From: Synechococcus sp. PCC 6312
GTDB lineage: Bacteria; Cyanobacteriota; Cyanobacteriia; Thermosynechococcales; Thermosynechococcaceae
Assembly (NCBI RefSeq): GCF_000316685.1
Contig: NC_019680.1
Coordinates: 1,303,501-1,367,500 of the forward strand
Direction of reading: 5' to 3'
Length of the DNA: 64,000 nucleotides
Within the stretch, counting starts at the first letter, position 1, and every line of letters starts with the position of its first letter. Made by a program: the position numbers and the translations under genes. This document shows, in pieces, positions 56,400 to 64,000 of this stretch. Under the pieces are notes generated by a model. That model was not told where the DNA came from. It saw only the letters and a program-made list of their open reading frames with translations, and made no database searches.

Positions 56400-56949
56400 T
56401 GGCTTCTAAAATGGGATCAAGCTCTAGTTGCCATTGATATTTTTCAAGTTTGCCTTGAGTTGGAGAAAGACTTAAATCTAGTTTTGATACGTTGCTCCAC
56501 AGGATCAAGGCATCGGCTCCAGAAGGATAATATTTGGGCCGACGACCAGCTTCTTGAAATCCAAGTTTTTGATAAAGTCTCAAGGCTGCTTGATTGTCGG
56601 CTTCGACTTCTAAGGTAGCCCAGGCCCGCCCCTGCTGTAGTCCAAGTTTCAGCAAAGCCCAGAGAAGTAATGTCCCAAGTCCCTGACCTTGTTTTCCGGG
56701 GGAAACGGCCAAAAGAGTAATGTGGGTTTCTGCCCCAATTCCCCAGCTACAGCCTAGGCCCCAGAGGGGAGTTTCGCTCAATGGCGTTTGAGCATCAGGT
56801 GTGTAGCATCCCAAAACGGTGCTGATCGGATTATTAATTTCCAAAATGTATTGAGATTGGTTCCAGACTCCGCCTAAACTTTGTCGATCGAGAGCAGTGG
56901 CCGCAGAGACTTGCGCCAAGGTGAGGGGAGCTAGGGTCAGGATCGGCAA
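56377..56949 (-). CDS. rimI: GNAT N-acetyltransferase, RimI-like
   Basis: The 190-residue protein has the acetyl-CoA binding loop VSPGKQGQGLGTLLL (Q/R-x2-G-x-G/A) near residue 85, followed by LEVEADNQAALRLYQKLGFQ, the classical GNAT motif B. RimI acetylates the N-terminal alanine of ribosomal protein S18. Related enzymes have other targets, so the exact substrate is tentative. It has an extended C-terminus of about 35 residues. Confidence 0.85.
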   Translation of the reverse strand: MPILTLAPLTLAQVSAATALDRQSLGGVWNQSQYILEINNPISTVLGCYTPDAQTPLSETPLWGLGCSWGIGAETHITLLAVSPGKQGQGLGTLLLWALLKLGLQQGRAWATLEVEADNQAALRLYQKLGFQEAGRRPKYYPSGADALILWSNVSKLDLSLSPTQGKLEKYQWQLELDPILEAINSKGTG

Positions 56950-57159
56950 CGGGGCGCTAGTTCTGAGGTTGGGTATTACATGGCCTGGGCAGGGGGTCTC
57001 CTCGTGGATGGAAGTGGGGTTTTAGAGCCTACCCAGAATAAGAGTAAACTAGAAGGTATTTCTCTGGTTTAACTACACCCTTGTTCCCAGTGACCTTAGG
57101 CTGTTTGCTATCCCGGCCTGGCTCTTGATGATTTTACTTTCTCTAAGCGTCTTACTACC

Positions 57160-58545
57160 ATGACCCCTGCCACCCTTGCTACACAATCTTTGTCTGCTTT
57201 CCCCGATCTGTCCCAGGCCCCGACTAATCAACAATTGCTCCCCTTAACGGCTGAAACCAACGCCCAAGGACATTTAGAAGTGGGTGGCTGTGATCTGGTG
57301 GAGTTAGTAGCCCAGTTTGGTTCCCCCCTTTATGTCCTGGACGAGGAGACCTTTCGCCGGGCCTGTCGCGATTATGTTCAAGGTTTGCACGATCATTATC
57401 CAGGGGAGAGTTTAGTGCTGTATGCTTCCAAGGCCTGGAATTGTTTAGCCACCTGTGCCTTGGCTAGCCGGGCCGGATTGGGGATTGATGTCGCCTCTGG
57501 GGGAGAACTCTACACAGCCTTGATGGCCGGGGCTAATCCAGAAACTATTTATTTTCATGGCAATAACAAATCGCTCCAAGAACTAGCCCAGGCCCTCGAG
57601 ATGGGGTGTACGGTCGTTGCCGATAACTGGCTGGAACTGACTCGGCTGGCAGAACTAGCGGCGCATCAATCCCCTGATCAACCCAAGCCCCGTGTCATGT
57701 TGCGGCTCACCCCAGGGATTGAATGCCATACCCATGACTATATTCGCACTGGCCAATTGGATAGCAAATTTGGTTTCGATCCCCAGGCCCTTCCCGACCT
57801 CTTTACCTTTGCCTTGGAACACCCTCAAATTGATTGGGTTGGGGTTCACGCCCATATTGGCTCCCAGATCTTTGAGTTACAACCTCACCAAGATCTAGCA
57901 AATACCTTAGCCGCCTGGTTTTCAAAAGCGGCCCGTCTTGGCTTGAATTTTCAAGAGTTCAATGTCGGTGGGGGCCTAGGAATGCGCTATGTCGAGGCCG
58001 ATAATCCTCCCAGTATTCGACAGTGGACAAAATGGGTCGCCAACAGTGTCATCCAGGCCTGTAGATCCGAAAATATTCCCTTACCCAAGTTAATTTGCGA
58101 ACCCGGCCGTTCGATTGCCGGCCCCAGTACTGTCACCGCCTACACCATTGGCACTCGCAAAGATATTCCGGGCATTCGGACGTATATCGCAGTAGATGGG
58201 GGAATGTCCGACAACCCACGCCCAATCACCTACCAGGCCCAGTACACCGCCGTGTTAGGGAATCGAATCCTGGAAACTCCGGATACAACGGTGACTGTAG
58301 CTGGAAAACATTGCGAATCAGGCGATATTCTCTTAAAAGATATTCAACTCCCCAACCCTCAACCTGGCGATACCCTTGTGGTTTTTGGCACAGGCGCGTA
58401 CAACTACAGCATGGCTTCTAACTACAATCGTCTCACCCGTCCCGCCGCTGTGCTGGTCAAAGAGGGGAATGCCACCGTGATCCTGAAACGGGAAACCTAT
58501 GCTGATTTGTTGCGTCAAGATGTGTTGCCCTCCGGCCTGGCTTAA
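57160..58545 (+). CDS. lysA: Diaminopimelate decarboxylase
   Basis: The 461-residue PLP enzyme converts meso-diaminopimelate to lysine. The lysine that binds PLP lies in YASKAWNCLA (about 92). HAHIGSQI, the glycine loop NVGGGLGMRY, the CEPGRSIAGPS arginine loop and the CESGDIL active-site cysteine segment are all present. Fold-type III alanine-racemase-like. It is first in a run of same-strand genes with cdaA 19 bp after its stop. Confidence 0.95.
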   Translation: MTPATLATQSLSAFPDLSQAPTNQQLLPLTAETNAQGHLEVGGCDLVELVAQFGSPLYVLDEETFRRACRDYVQGLHDHYPGESLVLYASKAWNCLATCALASRAGLGIDVASGGELYTALMAGANPETIYFHGNNKSLQELAQALEMGCTVVADNWLELTRLAELAAHQSPDQPKPRVMLRLTPGIECHTHDYIRTGQLDSKFGFDPQALPDLFTFALEHPQIDWVGVHAHIGSQIFELQPHQDLANTLAAWFSKAARLGLNFQEFNVGGGLGMRYVEADNPPSIRQWTKWVANSVIQACRSENIPLPKLICEPGRSIAGPSTVTAYTIGTRKDIPGIRTYIAVDGGMSDNPRPITYQAQYTAVLGNRILETPDTTVTVAGKHCESGDILLKDIQLPNPQPGDTLVVFGTGAYNYSMASNYNRLTRPAAVLVKEGNATVILKRETYADLLRQDVLPSGLA

Positions 58546-58564
58546 TCAATGGACTCTTTAGAGT

Positions 58565-59461
58565 ATGGCCCCCCGCCTTGTCTTCCTCTCCCTGATTGGC
58601 TTTACTTGGCCGGCTGTCTCGCCGCGGGCCTGGTCGTTAGCCTTGACGTTAGTGGACATTGGCCTGGTCTTGGGGTTAACTTACATCGTTTTGTTAGTGA
58701 TTGCCGAACGACGAACCCTTTGGATGGTGCGGGGCTTTATTTTTCTCATTTTTGCCGCGTCCATTAGTCGGGGCCTGGGTTTACAGTTTTTAGCCTTTGT
58801 CTTGAATAACTTGGTGGTTGGCTCGGCTGTAGCCATGGCGGTCATTCTCCAGTCCGAAATTCGCCGCTTCCTAGAGCAACTTGGGCAAGGTAAAGTGTTC
58901 CAGATTTTGAAACGTCAACCGGCCCCAACTCAGCGCGGCCAGACCACCCTAGATGCGATTGTGGAAGCTGTCAAAGCCTTATCCCAGAGCCGGACAGGGG
59001 CTTTAATTCTCCTCGAAACCGACACCATGCTCGATGCCCAAGATTTTACCGCCACAGGAGTCAGACTCAACGCCAGTCTCACTTCCGAATTGGTACAGAC
59101 TATTTTTCAGCCAGCCACTCCCCTCCATGATGGAGCAATTCTGATTCGGGGATCGGAAATTGTTGCAGCCAAGTTAATTCTCCCCCTTTCCCAGCGGACT
59201 GGCCCTTGGCAATTGGGAACACGCCACCGGGCAGCAGTGGGCATTACCGAGCGAGTTGCTAACTGTCTATGTATTGTTGTCTCGGAAGAAACCGGCTCGA
59301 TTTCCCTAGCCCAACGGGGTGAACTCAACCGTCCCCTGACTAGCAGTAAACTAAAGGAGCTATTAGCCCAACAATTTAACCAGGCCGGGGACAGCAATAG
59401 CCATCAACCTCAACGTGCAGCTAAGCGGCGGCGGTGGCAAATGGTATGGCCCATCCGTTGA
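58565..59461 (+). CDS. cdaA: Diadenylate cyclase CdaA (c-di-AMP synthase)
   Basis: The 298-residue protein has three N-terminal hydrophobic helices (about 20-95) and a DisA_N/DAC domain with the catalytic DGA in TPLHDGAIL (about 188) and GTRHRAAVG (RHR, about 219). It joins two ATP into cyclic di-AMP, the messenger for osmotic, potassium and night-time stress control in cyanobacteria. It lacks the usual CdaR-like partner next to it. It sits between lysA and uppS on the same strand. Confidence 0.95.
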   Translation: MAPRLVFLSLIGFTWPAVSPRAWSLALTLVDIGLVLGLTYIVLLVIAERRTLWMVRGFIFLIFAASISRGLGLQFLAFVLNNLVVGSAVAMAVILQSEIRRFLEQLGQGKVFQILKRQPAPTQRGQTTLDAIVEAVKALSQSRTGALILLETDTMLDAQDFTATGVRLNASLTSELVQTIFQPATPLHDGAILIRGSEIVAAKLILPLSQRTGPWQLGTRHRAAVGITERVANCLCIVVSEETGSISLAQRGELNRPLTSSKLKELLAQQFNQAGDSNSHQPQRAAKRRRWQMVWPIR

Positions 59462-59484
59462 TCTCCCCCCTATTGGAACCCCCA

Positions 59485-60234
59485 ATGACCACCCAACCCC
59501 AAACCCTAGCTGTTCTTCCCGATGATTTAGACCGAGAGCGTTTGCCCCGTCATGTGGCGGTGATCATGGATGGGAATGGCCGCTGGGCAAAGAATCGGCA
59601 TTTACCCCGGATCATGGGGCATCAGCGGGGCGTAGATAGTCTGAAGGATTTACTCCGCTGCTGCAAAGATTGGGGGATTCAAGCCTTAACGGCCTATGCT
59701 TTCTCGACGGAGAATTGGGGCCGCCCCGTCCCAGAGGTGGAATTTTTAATGACCTTGTTTGAGCGGGTACTGCGGCGAGAATTGGCGGAAATGGTGGCAG
59801 AAGGAGTGCAAATTCACTTTGTCGGGGACTTGGCCTGCTTACCCGCATCTCTACAAGAAGAAATTAACTGGGCGATGGCGGCAACGGCCCACAATCAAAA
59901 AATTCAGTTCGTGGTAGCAACTAATTATGGCGGGCGGCGGGAAATTATCCAGGCCTGTCGGAGTCTCGCCCAACGGGTGCAACAGGGAGAACTACAACCG
60001 GAAGACATTGATGAGCGACAATTTGAACATCATCTTTACACCGCTGGCTTGCCCGATTTGGATCTATTGATTCGAACCAGTGGAGAAATGCGGGTCAGTA
60101 ACTTTTTGCTATGGCAAGTAGCCTATGCGGAAATATATGTCACCGATACTCTTTGGCCCGATTTCGATCGCAATGCCTTCCATGAGGCCCTGCGAAACTT
60201 TCAACACCGTCAACGCCGCTTTGGTCGGCTCTAG
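59485..60234 (+). CDS. uppS: Isoprenyl (undecaprenyl) diphosphate synthase
   Basis: From ATG 59485 (the frame opens at 59434, inside cdaA) the protein has 249 residues. [11 protein letters not shown] with the catalytic aspartate, [25 protein letters not shown] and the final LWPDF are the cis-prenyltransferase signatures. It makes the C55 lipid carrier for peptidoglycan, linking functionally to murF. It lies 23 bp after cdaA and is likely co-transcribed. Confidence 0.95.
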   Translation: MTTQPQTLAVLPDDLDRERLPRHVAVIMDGNGRWAKNRHLPRIMGHQRGVDSLKDLLRCCKDWGIQALTAYAFSTENWGRPVPEVEFLMTLFERVLRRELAEMVAEGVQIHFVGDLACLPASLQEEINWAMAATAHNQKIQFVVATNYGGRREIIQACRSLAQRVQQGELQPEDIDERQFEHHLYTAGLPDLDLLIRTSGEMRVSNFLLWQVAYAEIYVTDTLWPDFDRNAFHEALRNFQHRQRRFGRL

Positions 60235-60443
60235 GCGATTTGGGCTTGGGCAATGGCCAGCTTAAGATTGACTGGGGGCAGCTATCAATTATTGTTGCTA
60301 GCGGTTGATCATCTCTTGCCAGGCCGGGCTAGTATGCCAAAATTAAACAAGGTATTATTAGCCATCATGGATTTATTTAGCTTATTATTGGGCAACCCCC
60401 CATCCTAATCCATAATCATCAACAGCCCCTAGGAGAGAACCGG

Positions 60444-60986
60444 ATGAGTATTGAGGACATCGTTGAACAGGCCCTACGCAATGGCTACCTTACCCCAACG
60501 ATGGAAGCAGAGGTCGGGCGAATTTGTGACAAAGCCACCGAACTCAGTGTTGAAGAATACATGGCCCTGGATCGCTTGATGGGGGCCCTGTTGACCGGGC
60601 AGGTGGTCGCGGTTCCCCGCAAGCAATTTATTAATGTCATGGAAGAACTAGTCTTGACCGAAGCCATTACCCGGATTGCGATCATTGAATCGGAGCAGGA
60701 CTGTGCCTTGGACTTGGGTGATATCGCCGCCTACGCGCTCAATCGCTTGCCCCCCCTCTATGCCACCACAGAAGAAGGGGCCAAATATCAACGGCAACGG
60801 GCCGAGGAAGAACTCGCAGATTTGATCAAAAACCAAGTGGAAGAGGCCATTAAAACCAACTCAGCCCGGCCCCAATTCCATCCCGAACGGGCTGCGATTG
60901 CTACGGTTTCTGGGAAAGAAGTCTTTAGTCAAGTGAGTGCCTTGCTCCAAAGCCATGCCCCAGACTATGAACAACCCGGTAAATAG
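60444..60986 (+). CDS. comFB: ComFB family protein
   Basis: The 180-residue protein has the ComFB pattern: IVEQALRNGYLTPTMEAEVG, CDKATELSVEEYMALDRLMG and VVAVPRKQFINVMEELVLTE (parts of about 1-75), with a divergent C-terminal half. Cyanobacterial ComFB has been reported as a cyclic-di-nucleotide (c-di-AMP) receptor linked to natural competence and motility. I state this from memory without a citation. cdaA lies 1 kb upstream on the same strand. AGGAG stands 8 bp before the ATG. Confidence 0.88.
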   Translation: MSIEDIVEQALRNGYLTPTMEAEVGRICDKATELSVEEYMALDRLMGALLTGQVVAVPRKQFINVMEELVLTEAITRIAIIESEQDCALDLGDIAAYALNRLPPLYATTEEGAKYQRQRAEEELADLIKNQVEEAIKTNSARPQFHPERAAIATVSGKEVFSQVSALLQSHAPDYEQPGK

Positions 60987-61105
60987 TCCTCATCCCTAGC
61001 CCGGTTGAGTTTGAGTCCGACTGGTTAATCAACCCTGTAGAGTAATCATCTCGGTTGTGGCCGGCTCCCTCCCAATCTGGCATTTTTCCAATTCCTCTGC
61101 TTGTA

Positions 61106-62764
61106 ATGACTATGGTTGCCCTCTCCCGACCGATTGCTCTCTATGACACGACCTTACGAGATGGGGCGCAGCGGGAAGGTATTGCCCTCTCCCTGGAAGA
61201 TAAGCTGCGGATTGTCCGGCAATTGGATGGGCTGGGGATTCCGTTTATTGAAGGGGGCTGGCCTGGAGCTAACCCTAAGGATGTCCAGTTTTTCTTGCAT
61301 CTTCAGGAAATTAAACTGACTCAGGCGGAAATTGTCGCCTTTTGTTCAACCCGTCGTCCCCATCTAACGGCCTCTGAAGATCCAATGTTGCAACCGATTT
61401 TAGCGGCTGGGACGCGTTGGGTCACGGTATTTGGAAAATCCTGGAATCTGCACGTCACTGAGGGGCTAAAAGCCAGCTTGGCTGAAAACCTAGGGATGAT
61501 TAAGGATACTCTCCAATTCCTCACCTCTCAAGGACGGCGGGTGATCTACGATGCGGAACATTGGTTTGATGGATATAGCGATGACCCCAGCTATGCCTTC
61601 AGGACTTTAGAGGCAGCTATCCAGGGTGGGGCCGAGTGGCTAGTCCTGTGCGATACCAATGGCGGCACATTGCCGGATGAGATTAAAACCATTGTCCAGG
61701 CCGTGGCAACCTTTCTAGACCAATATCAACAGCAAAATCCAGCGCAACCCATACCAGGCCTGGGCATCCATACCCACAACGATAGCGGGGTAGCGGTAGC
61801 CAATGCCTTAGCTGCGGTTCAGAACGGGGCGCGCATGGTCCAAGGCACAATGAATGGTTATGGGGAACGCTGCGGCAATGCCAACCTCTGTACGCTGATC
61901 CCGAACCTGCAACTCAAATTGGGCTATGACTGTATTTCCCCTTCCCAGCTAGAAAAACTCACCCCCACCAGTCGCTTAATTAGTGAAATTGTCAACTTAG
62001 CCCCTGATGATCATGCCCCTTTTGTCGGGTTATCGGCGTTTGCCCATAAGGGTGGCATTCATGTCAGTGCTGTCCAGCGTAATCCCCGCACCTATGAACA
62101 TCTAGAACCCCATCTAGTCGGCAACCAACGGCGGATTGTCGTCTCAGACCAGGCCGGACTCAGCAACATCTTGGCCAAGGCAGCCAGTTTGGGCTTGAGT
62201 TTGGATCGCCAACATCCGGCCAGTCGCGATATTCTGACCCAACTAAAACAATTAGAAAGCCAAGGCTATCAATTTGAAGCGGCTGAGGCCAGTTTTGAGC
62301 TGCTGATTCGGGATGCTTTGGGGCAACGCCCGGCCTGGTTTAGCTTAAAGGGGTTTGATGTCTCCTGTCGGTCTGGGGATTGGGGCACAACGGGCCTGGA
62401 AAGCCAATCCTTAGCCACCATCAAAGTTGCAGTTAACAATACAGAAATGCTCACCGCAGCAGAAGGAAATGGCCCCGTTTCGGCTCTGGATGCAGCCCTC
62501 CGTAAAGCCCTCTTAACGTTTTATCCAGCAATTGCCACCTTTCACCTGACAGACTATAAGGTGAGGATCCTAGATGGCCTGGCTGGAACCTCAGCGAATA
62601 CCAGGGTTTTAGTGGAATCCAGTAATGGCCATGAACGCTGGACAACGGTCGGGGTTTCCACCAACATCATCACCGCTTCCTACCAGGCCGTCACCGAAAG
62701 CCTTGAATATGGCCTCCTCCTCGCCAGCAAAGAGACCGTATCACCGGAATTAACCTCGGTTTAA
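61106..62764 (+). CDS. cimA: Citramalate synthase-family enzyme
   Basis: From ATG 61106 (the frame opens at 61055; ATG 61112 is also possible) the product has about 552 residues. It begins LYDTTLRDGAQREGI, the HMGL-like metal and substrate site, with LCDTNGGTLP, the HTHNDSGVAVANAL zinc histidines and NGYGERCGNANL, followed by a C-terminal LeuA-type regulatory domain. CimA makes (R)-citramalate from pyruvate and acetyl-CoA for the threonine-independent isoleucine route. Distinguishing it from 2-isopropylmalate synthase rests on the start motif and length. Confidence 0.9.
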   Translation: MTMVALSRPIALYDTTLRDGAQREGIALSLEDKLRIVRQLDGLGIPFIEGGWPGANPKDVQFFLHLQEIKLTQAEIVAFCSTRRPHLTASEDPMLQPILAAGTRWVTVFGKSWNLHVTEGLKASLAENLGMIKDTLQFLTSQGRRVIYDAEHWFDGYSDDPSYAFRTLEAAIQGGAEWLVLCDTNGGTLPDEIKTIVQAVATFLDQYQQQNPAQPIPGLGIHTHNDSGVAVANALAAVQNGARMVQGTMNGYGERCGNANLCTLIPNLQLKLGYDCISPSQLEKLTPTSRLISEIVNLAPDDHAPFVGLSAFAHKGGIHVSAVQRNPRTYEHLEPHLVGNQRRIVVSDQAGLSNILAKAASLGLSLDRQHPASRDILTQLKQLESQGYQFEAAEASFELLIRDALGQRPAWFSLKGFDVSCRSGDWGTTGLESQSLATIKVAVNNTEMLTAAEGNGPVSALDAALRKALLTFYPAIATFHLTDYKVRILDGLAGTSANTRVLVESSNGHERWTTVGVSTNIITASYQAVTESLEYGLLLASKETVSPELTSV

Positions 62765-62773
62765 TGCCCCCCA

Positions 62774-63055
62774 ATGAACCCACTCGCCCCAACTCCCCCA
62801 GATTGGATTGCCCAGGCCAGCCATGCCCGTGGATTTGAATGTTCGCGTTGTGGAGCGGCCCCTAGTCAGGCCCAGGCCGTCTGGATTAACCGTCGCTCTC
62901 CCGTTTATACCGCCAATCATCAACGGAAATGGCAAGAGTTTTATCACTGTCAGTGTAGGTTTGTCTGGTGGGCCTGGAGTAGTGATCGCCCCCCTTCAGA
63001 ATTGGCTCAACACCATCGCCCTCATCCCCTAGATCCATCAGCCCCAGAGGAATAA
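62774..63055 (+). CDS. Small putative zinc-ribbon protein
   Basis: The 93-residue protein has two cysteine pairs, CSRC (about 23-26) and CQC (about 59-61), which could form a zinc ribbon, with many Trp and Pro residues. It starts 9 bp after the cimA stop, suggesting co-transcription. No family recognised. Confidence 0.65.
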   Translation: MNPLAPTPPDWIAQASHARGFECSRCGAAPSQAQAVWINRRSPVYTANHQRKWQEFYHCQCRFVWWAWSSDRPPSELAQHHRPHPLDPSAPEE

Positions 63056-63074
63056 CTGTAAAAGCCCTGAGAGC

Positions 63075-63839
63075 CTAAAACTGAAAGTAAGGCAGCGTCA
63101 AGCAACCTAAGAGAATTGCCTCTGTCCATTCCACAATCGCCCCATAAGTATCCCCCGTGTGCCCACCCAATTTTTGATCCAACCAGGCCCCCAGCCCAAA
63201 ACTAACCAGTAAGCCCAATCCAAACAAGCACAGTAGGGAGGGCCAAACCGTCAGAGTTTTAGTCAACGGGTAAGCCATCACCAGGAACAGGGCGAGAATT
63301 CCCGGTCCAAAGTCTTGGGGAAACTGACAGGTTGTTTTATGAAAAGCACCTGTTCCTTCCGCTTTTAAGTAGGGATAACAGGCAATGGCCCAAACTTGTC
63401 CCCACCGCCCCCAGGCCATCACCAGTCCCAAAGCCCAAAATCCCGGAGCCGGTAACACTGCCAACGCCGTAATTTTTAAGCCGAGAATCAGAATCGCTGC
63501 CATCACGCCAAAGGCCCCCGTGCGACTATCGGCCATCACCACTAGCCGTCGACTCGGATCTAGGACGGCCAGGCCATCCGCGGTATCCATTGCCCCATCT
63601 AAATGCAAACCTCCCGTGAACCAGACCCAAGCCCCCACAACAGCCACCGCCCGCAAATTATCCCCTAGACCCAGGCCGGCTAATCCCCAGTTGATTCCCC
63701 CCAAGAGTAGGCCCAACACCAAGCCAACCCAAGGACACCAACGGGCAATGCCAGCTAATTCAATCGGCCAAGGGCGCGGTAACGACAGCGTTGTATAAAA
63801 CACAATTGCCCCTAACCATTGTCGCCAAAGGTGTCCCAT
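63075..63839 (-). CDS. cobS: Adenosylcobinamide-GDP ribazoletransferase (cobalamin synthase)
   Basis: The 254-residue multi-pass membrane protein has the CobS signature: FTGGLHLDGAMDTADGLAV (in parts) with acidic metal ligands, DSRTGAFGVMAA and the GGHTGDTYGA end. It joins adenosylcobinamide-GDP and alpha-ribazole in the last step of (pseudo)cobalamin synthesis. Upstream DNA to 64000 shows no B12 riboswitch box. It converges on the small zinc-ribbon gene. Confidence 0.93.
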   Translation of the reverse strand: MGHLWRQWLGAIVFYTTLSLPRPWPIELAGIARWCPWVGLVLGLLLGGINWGLAGLGLGDNLRAVAVVGAWVWFTGGLHLDGAMDTADGLAVLDPSRRLVVMADSRTGAFGVMAAILILGLKITALAVLPAPGFWALGLVMAWGRWGQVWAIACYPYLKAEGTGAFHKTTCQFPQDFGPGILALFLVMAYPLTKTLTVWPSLLCLFGLGLLVSFGLGAWLDQKLGGHTGDTYGAIVEWTEAILLGCLTLPYFQF

Positions 63840-64000
63840 GAGTTCTTTAAGGCAAGGTTCTCGAATGCTACTTGGGAAAAGATAAAGGGTAAGCCAAGGT
63901 CTCTCAACTCTACAGGTGTTTGATCTGTTTCAATGGCACGACTTTAGCTAATGTACCCATGTCATTGAATTTTACGCCAACCATTAATTAAAGCTCTCCA

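Noticed and set aside
63840-64000. Cobalamin riboswitch upstream of cobS
   Set aside because: No B12-box-like sequence or matching stems on the minus strand, though the window ends soon after.

Overview
The window is chromosomal DNA from a unicellular cyanobacterium. The evidence is psb28, ccsB, a carboxysome-type BMC shell gene, an SLH-OprB outer-membrane porin, a pix-type phototaxis operon with a cyanobacteriochrome receptor, and several cyanobacteria-only small genes. A Synechococcus PCC 6312 / Thermosynechococcus-like host is my guess from overall style, not a demonstrated match. The host DNA is saturated with the 7-mer CCAGGCC/GGCCTGG (13 copies counted in the 990 bp of tilS). Two stretches lack it and stand out as acquired DNA.

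Layout. 1-9.7 kb is housekeeping: exported beta-propellers, a methyltransferase, a Tat-exported TRAP-type binding protein, murF, a J-domain/pentapeptide fusion and ftsH. 9.7-19.7 kb is an accessory region: a two-gene restriction-modification-like locus (DNA methyltransferase plus PD-(D/E)XK protein), an IS630 element, a large hybrid histidine kinase flanked by two decayed copies of a rusA-like 5' end, and a frameshifted nuclease-HEPN gene. 19.7-24.2 kb is housekeeping: tilS, ccsB, a DUF29 gene, a hydrolase and psb28.

24.8-39.3 kb is the most interesting part. It is a 14.4-kb AT-rich element integrated in a tRNA-Val(CAC) gene and bounded by 37-bp direct repeats. It carries a tyrosine recombinase; a rightward late-like module of large unrecognised proteins, two host-like-codon genes separated by hairpins, a holin-like protein and an M15 endolysin; a leftward early-like module with a P-loop helicase-like protein and a possible nuclease; an XRE regulator with a divergent operator region; and, next to the right end, a 13-bp-phased iteron array beside a TA-rich tract. 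I see no terminase, portal, HK97 capsid, tape-measure or sheath gene. It therefore looks like a small temperate virus of an unfamiliar kind, or a satellite. A decayed integrase lies on the other side of the same tRNA.

39.3-64 kb returns to core genes: a Nif11-type protein, a CcmK-like shell protein, ppx, the pixG-H-I-J-L phototaxis operon with an extra CheW, a ferredoxin, radC, the porin, a run of lysA, cdaA (c-di-AMP synthase), uppS, comFB and a citramalate-synthase-family gene, then cobS. The close spacing of cdaA and comFB is notable because ComFB proteins have been reported as cyclic-dinucleotide receptors.

All calls come from reading the sequence and translations. No database search was possible, so family names rest on recognised motifs, and counts or spacings are hand-derived.
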